Shown: positions 12,501 to 24,368, numbered from the stretch's first letter. The stretch is DNA of 64,000 nucleotides from Cloeon dipterum (GCF_949628265.1 NC_088790.1:24122545-24186544); one strand, 5' to 3'. A program made the numbers and translations. The notes: generated by a model not told the origin, from the sequence alone.

Positions 12501-14331
12501 ATTCAGCACTTTTAATTAGCTTCCCATCGTCACAGGAACATCAAGTTAGCACCAATCTTGCAATTTTATGATTTAGGATCTTTATAATAAAGTACAAATT
12601 GTTTACAAATCAATTTAAAAGTGCATGTTCGGCTTCTGAGTGCTATAGTTTTTTCATAATTTTAAAATTTTCACTATAAAATTATTTGTTAATCATTTTA
12701 CTAGTCTGTAATTATTTGTTTTGCGAAAAGTCCATGTCTTTGCAAATTTTCAGACCCATTTATAAATAACTTTTGTGCAAAATTAATTAGTTTTTTTTAA
12801 TAATTCTTCACTCGAGGAATGTATTATATTTTTGAAGCAAAACAAAATTTGATCATAAGCTGAAAGAAAAAAAAATCGATCATCTTTGACAGCAAAACAA
12901 GGGCAAGTTAAACTTATTTTCTGAAATTTATTTTAATGTTTTATTTTTGGAGAAAAATAAAATTCTGCTCCTCAAAACCTGCCATTTTAAACACAGGTAA
13001 TTTATGCGCGAAAATAATCTAAATCAACCAAAAAACCAATCATGCTCCAGATCGACTATTTTCCAAGAAAATAATGATATTTTATATTCTCTTTTAGTTT
13101 CAATTCATTAAGAAGCAGCGGAATGAATACGACCGTAAAATTTTTATCCTTGCCATAAGGCTCAAAGCCCCCAATAAAAGAGCTTTGACCTCTTACGAAA
13201 TTAGGCACGTTATCCAAAAATCTAAGATTTGATCTCACGCGAAAAAAGTATAAAAAAAGACGCACGACGAGGGAAACGACCTCAACAATATATAACAATT
13301 TTGTAACATTTTTTCCTCTCGCATTTTTAAATATATTAATTTTATTTTTTGCGTTAATGGGCGAAAATAGAGCACCTCTTGGAGCGTGAAATTCAAAAGT
13401 ATAAATTTCCCGTGACCCCGATACATATCGAAATACCGCGAACGTGCGCTTGTACAAAGCTAGGACAGAATTGATGTGAAAATCAATCGTGCTGAACAAG
13501 CGCCCCACTCGGATTCGTATTACTTTCGGCCTTGATTTTTTTCGGAACGCGACCCAAGGACCGGCGAAAATTGCATGCAAATTGCTCACACCCCATATAT
13601 TTCAACATGCCGCACCAGACTCTCACGAAACAATAAAAATCCCCTTTGAATTGGTGTTAAAATAACTTTGTGTGTAAAATATATAGAGTTTAAATTTATC
13701 AATAAATTTAAAAACGAAATTGTAAAATTTAAATAATTTATTTCTAAGACCTGTAGACAGCAAGTAGTGTAAATAATATCTTTCGTTAAGGAATTAAATT
13801 TTAATTTGAAACAAAAAATTTAATAAATCAACCAATTTTGAACAGCAAGGAAAAAATTGACGAATTATTATGCTGCAGATTTGTATTGAATTTTTGTCCG
13901 GAAAAATTCATCCTAATCAGCGTTTCAAAATCTTGAAAAACTTATAATTTACGATAAAATGCAATGTAGCTATTCTTATCCAGATTTAATGCTGCAAAAA
14001 AAATTAATTCCATCCCTTGAATCGGAACTAAAAAAGTAAAGAATTATCCGTGGATGTAACAGACGAAATTCTGAAATGAAAATAGGAGAGTTTGATGATC
14101 TAGCGCGAATGTGATGTGATTGATTTGTTTGCCAAAACAATTTGAAAACACACTAGCCTTAAATTAAACAATCCCTCCAGTTATTTAAAAAAACAAAATA
14201 GAAAAATTTCCACCACACCTCATAAAATTACAGAGTCTAAAATTTGTATTGAAATACCTGAATGAGGGTTCGAGGACTTGTCTGGAGACATTTTGGAGGA
14301 CGGCAGAGTACGCGTCGCCCCTGGGCGACAT
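6597..14331 (-). CDS. Ultraviolet-sensitive opsin (Rh3/Rh4 type)
   Basis: Seven-helix rhabdomeric photopigment coupling to Gq in photoreceptors. Eight exons in transcript order: 14331-14258, 8995-8816, 8590-8375, 8321-8191, 8134-7962, 7336-7179, 7126-7025 and 6708-6597, giving 381 residues without a frame break. The retinal Schiff-base lysine is K327 in [14 protein letters not shown]. Cysteines C130 and C207 should form the conserved disulfide. DRY is at 154-156, and the HEKAL and [10 protein letters not shown] loop motifs are intact. K110 in MMLKTPIF is the lysine that tunes insect Rh3/Rh4 opsins to ultraviolet. ECL2 ([11 protein letters not shown]) and the tail ([13 protein letters not shown]) also resemble Rh3/Rh4. 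The start at 14331 is chosen because an in-frame ATG at 14433 lies upstream of the TATA box. Intron 1 is 5.3 kb while the others are about 60-320 bp. Confidence 0.95.
10707..11179. repeat. Possible short mobile element in opsin intron 1
   Basis: A GC-richer 470 bp island inside the opsin's long first intron, bounded by CCCAGTCACCAAAATT and the inverse of CCCAGTCAGAAAAAG. Its interior repeats degenerate GGACCG, GGTTCC and AACCGAAA words. No ORF is convincing. It could be a non-autonomous DNA transposon or a decayed repeat. Confidence 0.35.
12056..12497. mobile_element. ~440 bp MITE family, near-complete copy 2
   Basis: Lies in opsin intron 1. It starts AAAGTGGAATGATACTGG and ends with the inverse of TAAAGAGGAATGATACTGG, so the terminal inverted repeats share GGAATGATACTGG. 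The body matches the copies at 5699, 20203 and 52877. No transposase ORF is present, so it is non-autonomous. A target duplication is not clear. Confidence 0.75.
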
Positions 14332-14400
14332 GATGCTGCTCCCGGGACTTGCCTCTGAAGGTTGATCGGCACAAATGCGCCCGATTCCACCTAGCTGGCC

Positions 14401-14409
14401 CTTTATATA
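14401..14409 (-). promoter_or_regulatory. TATA box of the UV opsin
   Basis: TATATAAAG on the minus strand, about 70 bp upstream of the opsin start codon. It is followed by a plausible short 5' UTR, which fits the compact core promoters of insect opsin genes. Confidence 0.65.
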
Positions 14410-14425
14410 TGCAGATTCATTTCTA

Positions 14426-14436
14426 TGATCCAATTA
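14426..14436 (-). promoter_or_regulatory. RCSI-like (P3/Pax6) photoreceptor element
   Basis: TAATTGGATCA on the minus strand differs at one base from the TAATYNRATTA palindrome called rhodopsin conserved sequence I (RCSI), which drives insect photoreceptor expression. It lies about 17 bp upstream of the opsin TATA box. The motif sits within CCAATTAATTGG. Function is inferred from the motif and its position. Confidence 0.5.
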
Positions 14437-14439
14437 ATT

Positions 14440-16304
14440 GGCAAATAAACAGATCAGAAACATTGTATGGGTTTGCTACCGCGGAAGCCTCCCAACCGTG
14501 CGTAAATATTGTTATAAACTTCCATAATTTAAATATGAATGCTTATTTCTTCGAATAATTTCTGAAATGACAAAAATATCAGGTGTTTTTAAACAAGCCA
14601 AAGAATTATTTTTGATCGTGTAAGCTCAAGCAATTCAGAATAGATTTTCAGGTGAATCGAAGAAATGCTGCGTAAGTTATTAATAATATTTGTGTGTGTT
14701 AATCCTATTTGTAACAGGATTGAATATCACGCGCATATCAACAGAGTAATCCTATAATTTGTGCCTCACTGAGTTTATTTCTGTTTGGTGCCAATGTAAT
14801 GCAGCAAAAATATCACACACACGTGACCTTATAAGTTTTGGGTTCCATAACAGATGAAGATGATTTTTATTCGTATTTTCAATTAACATTTCTCATCAGA
14901 TTAACGTGGATTTTAATGGAACAGGTTAAATCATTCTGCGTTTTTACCATTTTTTCTAGCAGCTTAAATGTATTTTAATCCAAAAATTTAATATAAGTTC
15001 TCTCAAAAAACTTGGAGCGTGATTTTTTTCAATGCAAAAATTTTTAATTTTGGCAAAATAAATTAGGATTTTTTTAAAGAAATAGTTCTCATCGACTTTC
15101 TCTGGGCAAATATTAGCTTATCTTTTTTGTTATTAAAAATATTACATATAATTAAGTCAGATTAAAATAGATTAACCATCTTTAAGAAAACTTCAGATAT
15201 AGGGGTTTAAAATAAAATTTATTAATTCATCAACAATTAACTTGGACAAAAATAATCAAAACAATATTTATAATCTTACACATGAAATCACGTTGCTATT
15301 TTGTTCATTGCATCGAAACGTAAAATTTCGTCATGATTACAAACATGATAGATTTTTATTTTATACATTCATGTTCAAATCGTATAACAGTTTCCACCAG
15401 AATTATGGATTTGTGTACTTTCATATCAAGATGAGGCACTTTAAAAATTCACAAAACTCGTTAGCAGAGGAGTTGGTATATTGCATTTTATATTACTAAA
15501 TATTTCAGATAATTATCATGAACTGTCTCTTGCGCGTGCTAATGAACCTTCAAATCGAGTAAAATGCACGCGAAGTTTGCGCACAAGACACGAGAGATAG
15601 GATCATAAACATGGTAATTAAGTAATGGGCGGCTCACTCGCTAAAAGACTGCATAGATTTACATAACTAAATTTAATTTTGTGAAATGCAGCTCATTATC
15701 AAAGTGTTTTGTGCAGTGATAAATAAAAATATAAATTTTAGCGAAGAATTGGTCCTTTTTCATGCCTTCCAAGCGTTAAACTAGGGCGTTTTATATTTTT
15801 AAAAGACAATCCTAAAATTTTTATGTTTTACGATTTATAGAATGGTTCAATGATTATCAAGCGTACAAGTTTGTAAGGCTCATCTGGTTATTACAATGTT
15901 TAAGGGTTAAAATGAGGCTATACTGTTGTTGTGCAATCTTGGGAAAAATTATATGACTGGCTTTAGACCGTTATGTGCTTTTTATCAGTTCAGTTCATCA
16001 TCACTCTCTGGTCTAAAAGTTATTACAGTTAACAAACATTTTATAGAATTATTTATGTCTGCTCTGTTTGCTCAATTCGATAATGTATTATGTTTATTAT
16101 TTCTTTTAGCAAATGGAGATTGATTATTAGGATGCAGGATGAGTATTTATAATTCTTAGAGTAATATTGGTTTTGAAATTCTAAAATTTTTTGCAAGGAG
16201 AACAGAAAATTTTAATGTTTACCGTGGCTAATCCCTGAATCAATCTATTTTTATTTAAAATCTTAAATTTTTACTACTGTTCTATTCTCAAAATTCCTTC
16301 GAGA
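14440..16304. other. Intergenic region, UV opsin promoter side
   Basis: AT-rich sequence between the opsin promoter and the foldback element at 16305. The short ORFs found in it have no recognisable domains or neighbouring splice sites. No gene, RNA or repeat could be supported. Confidence 0.4.
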
Positions 16305-16695
16305 CCATCTTTTACGAAGTTTCTGAGCACACCAATCGATTCTTGAGGGTCGAATTAGGTAAAGTGGATATTTTTCAGATCAAAAAGTGCAGCGCGACGT
16401 GCGAACCTTTTTTCCCGCCAAAACAATGTGAACGTTTATACGAGAACTGCGCACGCGTCAGAGCTGGTTACTTGCAGAGAGACCGCCTGTACGAATGACT
16501 TCTTGGTCAGATCCAGCCAGCTCTGACGCATGCGCAGCTCTCGCATATAGGTTCATACATATTATTTTGGCGGTAAAAAAGTTCTACTTGGGCTACGCAC
16601 GTCGCGCTGCACTTTTTGGTCGAAAAAAGTTCCACTTCCCCTAATTCAACCATCAAGAATCGATTGGTGTGCTCAGAAACTTCGTCAAAGACAAT
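16305..16695. mobile_element. Foldback element with ~160 bp arms
   Basis: A near-palindrome. The left arm begins ACGAAGTTTCTGAGCACACC, continues through AATCGATTCTTGAGGGT, and ends near GCACGCGTCAGAGCTGG. The right arm (about 16518-16690) is its inverse with scattered mismatches. A spacer of about 50 bp separates them. It lies just downstream of the TipE-like gene's stop codon. It is probably a foldback MITE, and its transcript could form a long hairpin. Confidence 0.75.
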
Positions 16696-16797
16696 CTTAA
16701 AATTTCAACTTCAGTAAAAATAATTTAGAAATACGATTTAATTAAAATGCGAGCACTGTAGAAAAAAGCACAGTGACAGTCTGTGTAAGAGGAGTGT

Positions 16798-19262
16798 CTA
16801 GACCACTTGGACGACGAGGTCCTGCTCAGGAGGTTTGTCGTCCGCGAGGTGGACAGCGAGGCTGGGCGGCGGCCGTTTTTTCCACTCGAGGCTCTGCGGC
16901 GTGTCCGGCGCCGCGCTGCTTTTCAGGCTGAAATTACTGCGGATGCTGCCGCGCTTCTGCATGAGGCGGATCTGTTTGCGGATTCGCGTCCGCCGCCGCT
17001 TGATCATGCGGATGAGCACGTTCCTGGGCACCAGCCGCGGCAGGTCGCAGTGGCCCCTGATGCAGAGGTAGGCCAGCGACGCCATCGAGACGACGGCCGG
17101 CACGGCAGGCGCCACCATGGACGCCACCCACACGTCCTCCTCCGACACCATCTCGTCCATCGGCATCGTGCGGTTCAGCAGCCGGCTGTACAGACACGGA
17201 AAACTCGAGCCAACCGAAGCGAAGCGCTGCTGGAACGACGAGCAGTTCAGTCCGTAGCCGCAACCGGCCGCGTTCACGAAAAAACGCACTGCGAACCCCT
17301 CCTGCAGCAAATCAAAATAGAAGGAAAATCGGATTAATTATATTTATTTATAGTTAAATTTGGATTTTAGACAGTTTTTAATTAGATGAATGAATATTTG
17401 GGTTATTTTCAGGGTTGGGCAGTTTCCCAAATTTGCAGTGCAGGTTTTTTTGCGGTATATTTACCAGTTTTGTGTGGTTTTTTGCACCTCATGTCAATAT
17501 TATTGAATTAATTCCCTATATGGAGAGGGAATGGGTTTTTTGGTTTTTGTTGACTCATTGACTTTTTTAGTATTTAAACATTTTATATGTAATTTTTCAT
17601 GAGCACCAAAAATGAGGGAGAAACTGGCTGCAAAAACCGCAAAAATCCGCAAAAAAAAAACTCTATGAATGCGCCAGCGTCACTTATAGCATCACTTGGA
17701 ATATTTTTAACCAGTTAATATTACCTAAGCCCAGTCCTAGTTATTTTTGTGTTTCTATGAAAAATTAAAATTTTCCCTGGAGGGTTTATAATTTAATACT
17801 TAAACTTCAATTAAATTGATATGAAGAGAAAAAACTCTCCTATTTTGTGCTGTTCAAAAATTTCTTGCAGGTTTAGAAATTTCCGAAAATAAAATAATTT
17901 TAAATCGGCTAAGTGGAAATTAATTCAGGTTGATCAGCTAGTAGTGAATATTCAGATAAGGAAACATCACGTTCTCGTACTTTGCAGCGGCTGTTTCTGC
18001 TCCGCAAGGCCTCATTAGTTAGTAATTAACCTACAAATCCAAATTCATGCCCCCAGAGAGTTCGGAAACAGCGAGGAAAACGTCCTGCTATATACTCATT
18101 GTAGAGCATAATCGAAAAGAGTTAAATTTCAATTTAAATAAATAGCCTGCGTATGTAATTTTAGACTTCAAGACGACTATTTCTTTTTAAAATTGTCTTT
18201 GAAATCTTTTTAAATTTTTTTATTAATTTTTATTTTCTACTCATTTGAAAAGAAAATGGAAGTTAATTCAGCTTAAGAATTCAAGCCATTGACGGGCAAT
18301 ATAGAACATTAAAAATTTGAATTGCTTAGAAATTAACAGTTTATTTTTTTTATTTTGGGAAAATTAATTTTGACTAGTTAATTTGGAGTTTCGTTATGCA
18401 TATTCTTTTTATCTAAATTCGTATACAAATATAATAACCATCAAAACAAGCTAAATCGATCCATTCAGAGCGAAGTTTTAACCGAATCTCCTATATTATA
18501 TAGAACTATGAAATTCTAACAAACTGAACTTCCGTAATTTGCTTTAAAATTATTAAAAAGTGCCCAGATCCGTTTAAATTGGGCCTAACCTTGTTTAAAA
18601 CTGTTGTATTTTGATTTTTAAAATCAAGAATTCTCCTTAAGCTAAACTAAAACATTATTTTAACGAAAAAAATCATATATTTGAAGCAGAAAAAACTGGA
18701 CAAATTTTTAAAATTCAATTTCCAGCAAGACATATTTTTGATAATTTACCTCCTGCTCTTCTTCTTGAGCGGACGTGTTGTCGGCGCCGTAGATCTTGTA
18801 GCCGAAGATCTCGAGGCTTGGCGGGAAAAGCTGGAGCCTGGCCGACATCTGGGGGTTGATGTCAGGGTCCAGGGTCTCGACGTCAATCAGGTCGAGGGTG
18901 CGGTTGGGCTGTTCGGTGACGGGCAGAGTAGTGTCGTTTTGGGGAAAGACTCGGACGACGAGGTGGAAGCAGTTGTAGAGGACGGGCGGATCGGCGCACA
19001 GATTCTTGCAGGAGCTCCATCCGCGGCAGAGAGTGGCGCCACGGTGGACGTCCGACTGCACTAGCACGCAGGTGGACGCGCGGAAGCGGCCGAGAACGGA
19101 GGCGGTCAGCGGATCGGTGACGGCCATCAGGGCCAACACGAAGACCGAGAAGCTGACGGCCGAGACGGCGGCCAGCACCTTGGCCAGCAAATCGGCCTTC
19201 CAGCCCACCGGACGCTCCTCCGGCTCCTGCGAGTCGTGCAGGATGTTCCCCTTGCCCGCCAT
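16798..19262 (-). CDS. TipE-family voltage-gated sodium channel auxiliary subunit
   Basis: Insect sodium-channel accessory membrane protein of the TipE/TEH family, which modulates Para channel expression and gating. Two exons, 19262-18750 and 17301-16798, join in phase 0 to give 338 residues. The layout is a short cytoplasmic N-terminus, a first helix at about 26-48, a large extracellular loop, a second helix at about 228-250 and a basic cytoplasmic tail (RRRTRIRKQIR). Family features are the cysteine pattern CRGWSSCKNLC, then GCGYGLNC and SFPCLYSRL before the second helix. N-glycosylation sequons NDTT, NRTL, NTSA, NCSS and NRTM lie in the loop. The frame is open upstream to 19481. The ATG at 19262 is preferred because it gives the short N-terminus typical of the family. 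The tail is much shorter than in Drosophila TipE, so a TEH-type member is likely. Confidence 0.85.
17302..18749 (-). other. Intron of the TipE-like gene
   Basis: A 1.45 kb AT-rich intron with clear GT and AG ends on the minus strand. No repeat family shared with the rest of the window and no embedded gene is seen. Confidence 0.6.
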
Positions 19263-20202
19263 CCATGCATGGTTGCCGACAGCACACGCTCGACTGACTC
19301 CTCCACTGAAGAGTGAGTGAGTGAGTGGTGAATTATTCAGCCAGCCACCCCCTCCGCCTGCCCTGCCCTGCGGCGGCGGTGGCGGCGCACCCTCCAAGAC
19401 GCCAGGCCAAATATTTGCCTTTCTTTGTTTGCCGCCGGCCCCGCGATTGTGCTGTGCGCCCGACACACCCTTGACTCGCATTCTTCAACGCAAGCCACCT
19501 AATTAACGAAATTGCGACGGTAAAAATTTAATGTGAATTTGTTAATTGATAAAAGTGAATTGAAATTTTTGCTCTAGGAAAATGCTTTTTAGATGGAAGA
19601 AGAAATAAATGGGTTTGTCCTCGTTGGATCACATTTGAGTTGAGATTTTTATCCAACTGGCTCCCTACTCATGAGGTGTATATTTTTATTAATAAAACAC
19701 TACAACATTTTGCTAATTAAAAAAATTGATAATTAACTAACAAGGAGACCACACATATTGAGCCATAATTTTTTTCTTATTATCATTGAAGTAAGATGAA
19801 AATATCGAAAATATGCCAAACGAAAACCTTTTTGTTTTCGAGTTGTGGCACGTTTAAATCTCAAATTTTAGGAATTCTAGATTGACATTTTATAAAAAAA
19901 TATCATTATTATATTTTCAAAGAAATATTCAGTCCTTTTAGTATGTATAATCCAAGCATTTTGCTGGGACACGCGCGTGACAGCGTAACAATGCGATTTC
20001 CTCGCCAATTTCGCGCACAGCTGCAGATCAATGCACGCTCCCCGGTGATTATTTATGAGAAACTCTCTCTTTAATAATTCAATCGCTCAAATTATTCATT
20101 GCTTGCACGTTTATTGATGATATTTACCTATAGGAAAAAGCACCAGACATTTTTACATAATGGCCCATTATTTGTCATTTTTGTAACGATTAGAAAATAA
20201 AT
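19263..20202. other. Divergent upstream region of TipE-like and TMBIM4 genes
   Basis: GC-rich immediately upstream of the TipE-like ATG (19263-19500), likely its promoter and 5' UTR, then AT-rich. With the MITE at 20203, it separates two divergently transcribed genes. No specific core element could be assigned. Confidence 0.4.
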
Positions 20203-20628
20203 TAAAGAGGACTGCAAAACCCTGGAATATCCTTGTTGCCAATACATGAACTCATCCCTTAGAATTCAGTTGAAGCCAAATTTGAGCTAAATAGCAATGT
20301 AAATTTTTGAGAAAAGTTCCTGCATGCTTTTCCAATGGCGAGGACACTGTCTCTCTACTTGAAATCTTAATTTATTTCACAACAAATATTTTACCCAAAA
20401 TGTTTCATTCGCTGTTGGACAGATCTCGACGAGAGGAATCGAAATCAGCCAAGAAAATGTGTTCAAGCGCTGTAAATTTTGGAGAAAATGAGAAAATTTT
20501 GAGATTTTACAGTAGAATAAGGTCCTTTTTTATTATTAAAAATTATAAAACAAATTGTTTATCGATCAACTGCTTATCGCATTCAACATTTCAAATTTTC
20601 AATATTCACCCTTAATCGATCCACTTTA
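20203..20628. mobile_element. ~440 bp MITE family, copy 3
   Basis: Same family as 12056-12497, in inverted orientation. It begins AAAGAGGACTGCAAAACCC and ends near ATCGATCCACTTTA. The TIR core GGAATGATACTG is eroded at both ends. It lies in the intergenic region upstream of the TMBIM4 gene. Confidence 0.7.
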
Positions 20629-20996
20629 AATTAAAGAATATTCTTCTTCAAATACATAAAGAGCTAATTCAAAAATACATATAAGAACAGAAAAAAACTG
20701 TGAAATTCAAGAAAATGGAAAAAATCCCAGCCTTTATTCCCGTTGTTTATTATTTATTTTATTTTCAAACTTGTCCAATGTAAATTCTAACACGTACTGG
20801 TGGCGCGGCTTTTTGAAAGAAAAACCACGTGACTTTGTCGTGCGATACATTGCACCAATCAGACTCTATCAAAACAATAATTCGACAGAATTGACAGTTC
20901 CACAGTTCCAGCTGGCAGAACAAAAGATCGGGCGCAAGAAGTGTCCCGTTTTCTCTTTTTCTCTACTCGAATTTCAGGTGCAGATCGAGTCTAAAA

Positions 20997-22629
20997 ATGA
21001 CGACAATTCCGTTGATGTACGCCGACGACCTGGAGAGTGGAAACGACGATGTCAAATACGACGACGATGGCAAAAATAATGTGCTCAAAGCACACGTCAG
21101 TATTCGCATGGGTAATTCCAATTTATTTATCCTCATTATCTGAAATTCCATAATTGTTTGTAGCTTCAATGTTTGTAGATTAAAATTAAAAAAAATTATT
21201 GTACATTACAGATTATAGTGACTCGACATTTATTTCAATAATGTTCTTGTGTCTTGTTTACGAAAGAAAATCAAATCGATTGAAGTTGTTATTGTTATTA
21301 GAAACCAACCAGGAAGTTCTGCCTGAGTTGGAGTAAAAAATACGAGAGATAAAAAAAACAGGACTATAATGTCTGCTCCTAATTTCAGCATTTTTGCGGA
21401 AGGTGTACGGCCTGTTGTCGCTGCAATTGCTGTTCAGCACCGTCCTTGGGGCAGTATGTCTTCTTGTACCAGTCATCCGCGAATTTGTCCACACAAAGTA
21501 AGAGTTTTCTTTAAACTTACCCTGAGTTCGTACTCCATTTTTGCGTAAATGTTTACACCTATGCTAACACGATACACTAATTGGAAATTTTTTATTTAGC
21601 AAGTTTTCAAATTTTAAAGATAATAAACACATTCTATATAAAATTTATTAACAATACTTAAGTAATTAGTATGAGCATAATTCTTGTTTTCTATTTTTTT
21701 AATTAATTAAATTGAACTTCAATATAGTAAAAATAGTACAGGTATATTTTAGCTTTAAGGAAAATTGATTAAAATTTAAATATATTTTTATTTATTTTGT
21801 CTGACTCCACTCAATATGTAGAGCTAAGAAAATAAAAATTTATTACATACGTAATGGAGTGTTTTGTCTTTAAGTCGCGAAAATATTGTTTAAAAGTAAT
21901 ACCTTGTTTAAAAGTAAATTATTCAAACTAAAAACCTGCTATTTCAGCCACTGGATGGTGATAGTGGCCATGTTCATGAGCATGGGCATCCTCATCGCCC
22001 TGCACATCAAGAGACACGACACACCGGCCAACTTCATCCTCCTAGCTGTTTTTGTAAGTTGGGGAATTTACAAGTTTGACCCTTCACAAACAAACAAATT
22101 TCTCTTTCAGACTGTGATCCAGGCCTACTCGGTGGCCGTGATCGTCACTTTTTACGAGCAGGCAGTCGTTCTGCAGGCATTCCTCCTAACCACCTTGGTC
22201 GTCATCGGCCTCACAATTTACGCCCTGCAGACCAAGAAGGACTACTCCTCAATTGGCGCCACGTAAGAAGGCGAATTTTAATTACTGAATTATATTAAAA
22301 AAATTTAATATTAGAATATTTGCCGGGCTGTGGATCCTGCTGATTGCCGGAATACTGCAAATCTTCATTAAAAACACCCTTTTCGAGCTGGCCCTCTCCG
22401 TCGGTGGTGCTATCCTGTTTTCATTCTTCATCATCTTCGACACTCAGGTAAAAATAACTGTTTTAAAAAAGAGGAGCCTTTTATAAAAGTCATTTTCTTG
22501 TTTTTAAAGATGATCATGTACAAAGTGTCGCCGGAAGACTACATTCTAGCCACGATCACCCTTTACATGGACATAATCAACCTGTTTATCTACATCCTGA
22601 GGGTTTTGGAGGCCGCCAGGAGGCAGTGA
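20997..22629 (+). CDS. TMBIM4: Transmembrane BAX inhibitor motif protein 4 (Lifeguard 4)
   Basis: Golgi/ER membrane protein of the BAX-inhibitor-1 family, linked to calcium leak and protection from apoptosis. Six exons join in phase: 20997-21111, 21389-21497, 21948-22053, 22111-22262, 22315-22447 and 22510-22629, giving 244 residues (human TMBIM4 238). The hallmarks are HVSIRMAFLRKVYGLLSLQLL before the first helix, the helices HWMVIVAMFMSMG, VAVIVTFYEQAVVLQAF and IGLTIYALQTKKDYSSIGA, and the UPF0005-type end FFIIFDTQ...SPEDYILATITLYMDIINLF. D203 and D226 correspond to the aspartate pair that senses pH in the bacterial homologue YetJ. The N-terminus is acidic and lacks a signal peptide. Overlapping AATAAA signals are near 22763. 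Confidence 0.93.
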
Positions 22630-24368
22630 AGATCTTCAAATTGGTTAGGTTGTGGACTGGATGTGATACTTCTCGTATTTTCCACTTTATTTGTATTTAT
22701 CTTTGATGTAGCACAAATTTAAACCTATTTCCCCTGTGGCGGGCATATTTTTTGTTGATGATAAATAAATAAATCTAAATGTTGTCAAGACAAGTTGGCT
22801 TTTCATATTCATAAAATTTAACAATAAAAGCTATAAAACGAAAAATTGATGGATTAAACGAAATTCAAACGCAGTTGAAAATTATATTTAAAGATTTTTG
22901 TTGATTAATAATCCTGAAAGTATATACAAGGAATCCCTGCTGCTTCAAAATCAAAATATTTCAAACTAGGGTTTAATTTGGGAAGAATTAACTTGACAAG
23001 TTTCCTAGAAATTCAACTTAAATATTAAATTTTCATTCCATCGGGGTGAACTTTTTATTACATAATATGATTCCTTTTGACGAGAGTAATAAAATATTAT
23101 TATATAGAAAGCTTTTATAAATTAATTTTTCTTAAAAATTGTCAACAATGTAAAAACATTCAAATTGTGAATTCGTCGATGTATCATACTATTGCTTGTG
23201 AAAAGAGATTGAGATCTTATGGCTTTGCATGATATTTATATATTTTTGAACCTTCTACAAGGGGCGTGATTTGGGGTTCATTTTCTTTAAATTAAAAGAG
23301 AGTTGTGTCTAATTTAACTAAAGTTAAAACTTTGCTGTAAAAAAATTTTAAAAAATTTAAAAAATTAATTTAAATCAAATAACGAAAATTATTTAAGTTA
23401 TAAAATAAGTAAGCTAAAATTAGCAAAAATACAGGTTAAAACAAATTAAATGTAGAAAGATGAAATAAATTTAAGTAACATTAAAAGGCCAAAATAGTAG
23501 ATAGTTCCAAGTAAAATGTGTTTAAACGCAGTTTAACAAAATAAACCCAAAAAATTGCGAAAAAAAAGAAACAGAAATGGTCGAATGGTATGCTTTTTGC
23601 AATTCTGGCATTTAGAACCCGAGATCTGGTGATTAAAACATTGGCAAAAATTGTGTCACGTAAATTTAAAAAGACATTGGTTTTGCGAATATACGGATTT
23701 GGGCGTTCAAATTGGTACAAATTTTTTCTAGACCTAATAGGCCATGGTTCAAAGGAACGAGAGGAGGCTGAATAATTATTTTCAAAGGGGAAATCATGCT
23801 TAAGACAAATTTTATGAAAAACTACAAATTTGTCGTTTATTTTAGACGGTGTTTTTTTTTGCAAATTTACACTGTTTTAAAAGATTTTAATTGTGGAATA
23901 GTTCAGCCCTCAACTTAATTAGATTTTAAATTATTTAAAATTCACGAATTAAACAGCCCCTTATTCGAAATTAAGAGTAATTAAAAGATATAACCTTATC
24001 AGTGATTCAGCGCAATATATATTTGTCGTTGGGTGTAATTTAGCAATCGAGAGAATATCCGTCCGCGTCCTGCGATGCACGAGCGCTTATCTCTCTCTTA
24101 CGTTGGTCCGTGATTGTGCGATAAGGGTCGTGCGATGGAGGCCATGCCCGAAAATCGCAGCAGCCCAGTTTCGCGGCGAGTGAGAGCTAGCAGGCGTTTG
24201 CTGGCATCGATCGCGTTCCTCCGCGCGCTATTTATTGATTGGGAGTGCGCAGCTGGCGGGAGCAGGACACGGTAGGCCCGACGAAGGCCTCGTCGTCCTC
24301 TCGCGAGTGGCGGCCGGCACCTCCAGCTGCTCGCATGCAGCCCCTTTGCGGCTCAGTTACAACCTGAG
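22630..24368. other. Intergenic region between TMBIM4 and TMEM8-like genes
   Basis: Mostly AT-rich, with low-complexity A/T runs near 23340-23460. A short inverted copy of the dispersed repeat also found at 26317 and 58870 lies around 23590-23660. From about 24050 the sequence is CpG-rich, likely the promoter and 5' UTR of the TMEM8-like gene. Confidence 0.45.

Noticed and set aside
14332-14433. Upstream in-frame ATG that would lengthen the opsin N-terminus
   Set aside because: It lies upstream of the TATA box at 14401-14409 and so outside the likely transcript. The start at 14331 gives a normal opsin N-terminus.
19263-19481. N-terminal extension of the TipE-like protein to an ATG at 19481
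   Set aside because: The extension is low-complexity, proline- and glycine-rich, with no likeness to the family, and lies in promoter-like GC-rich sequence. The ATG at 19262 gives the expected short cytoplasmic N-terminus.
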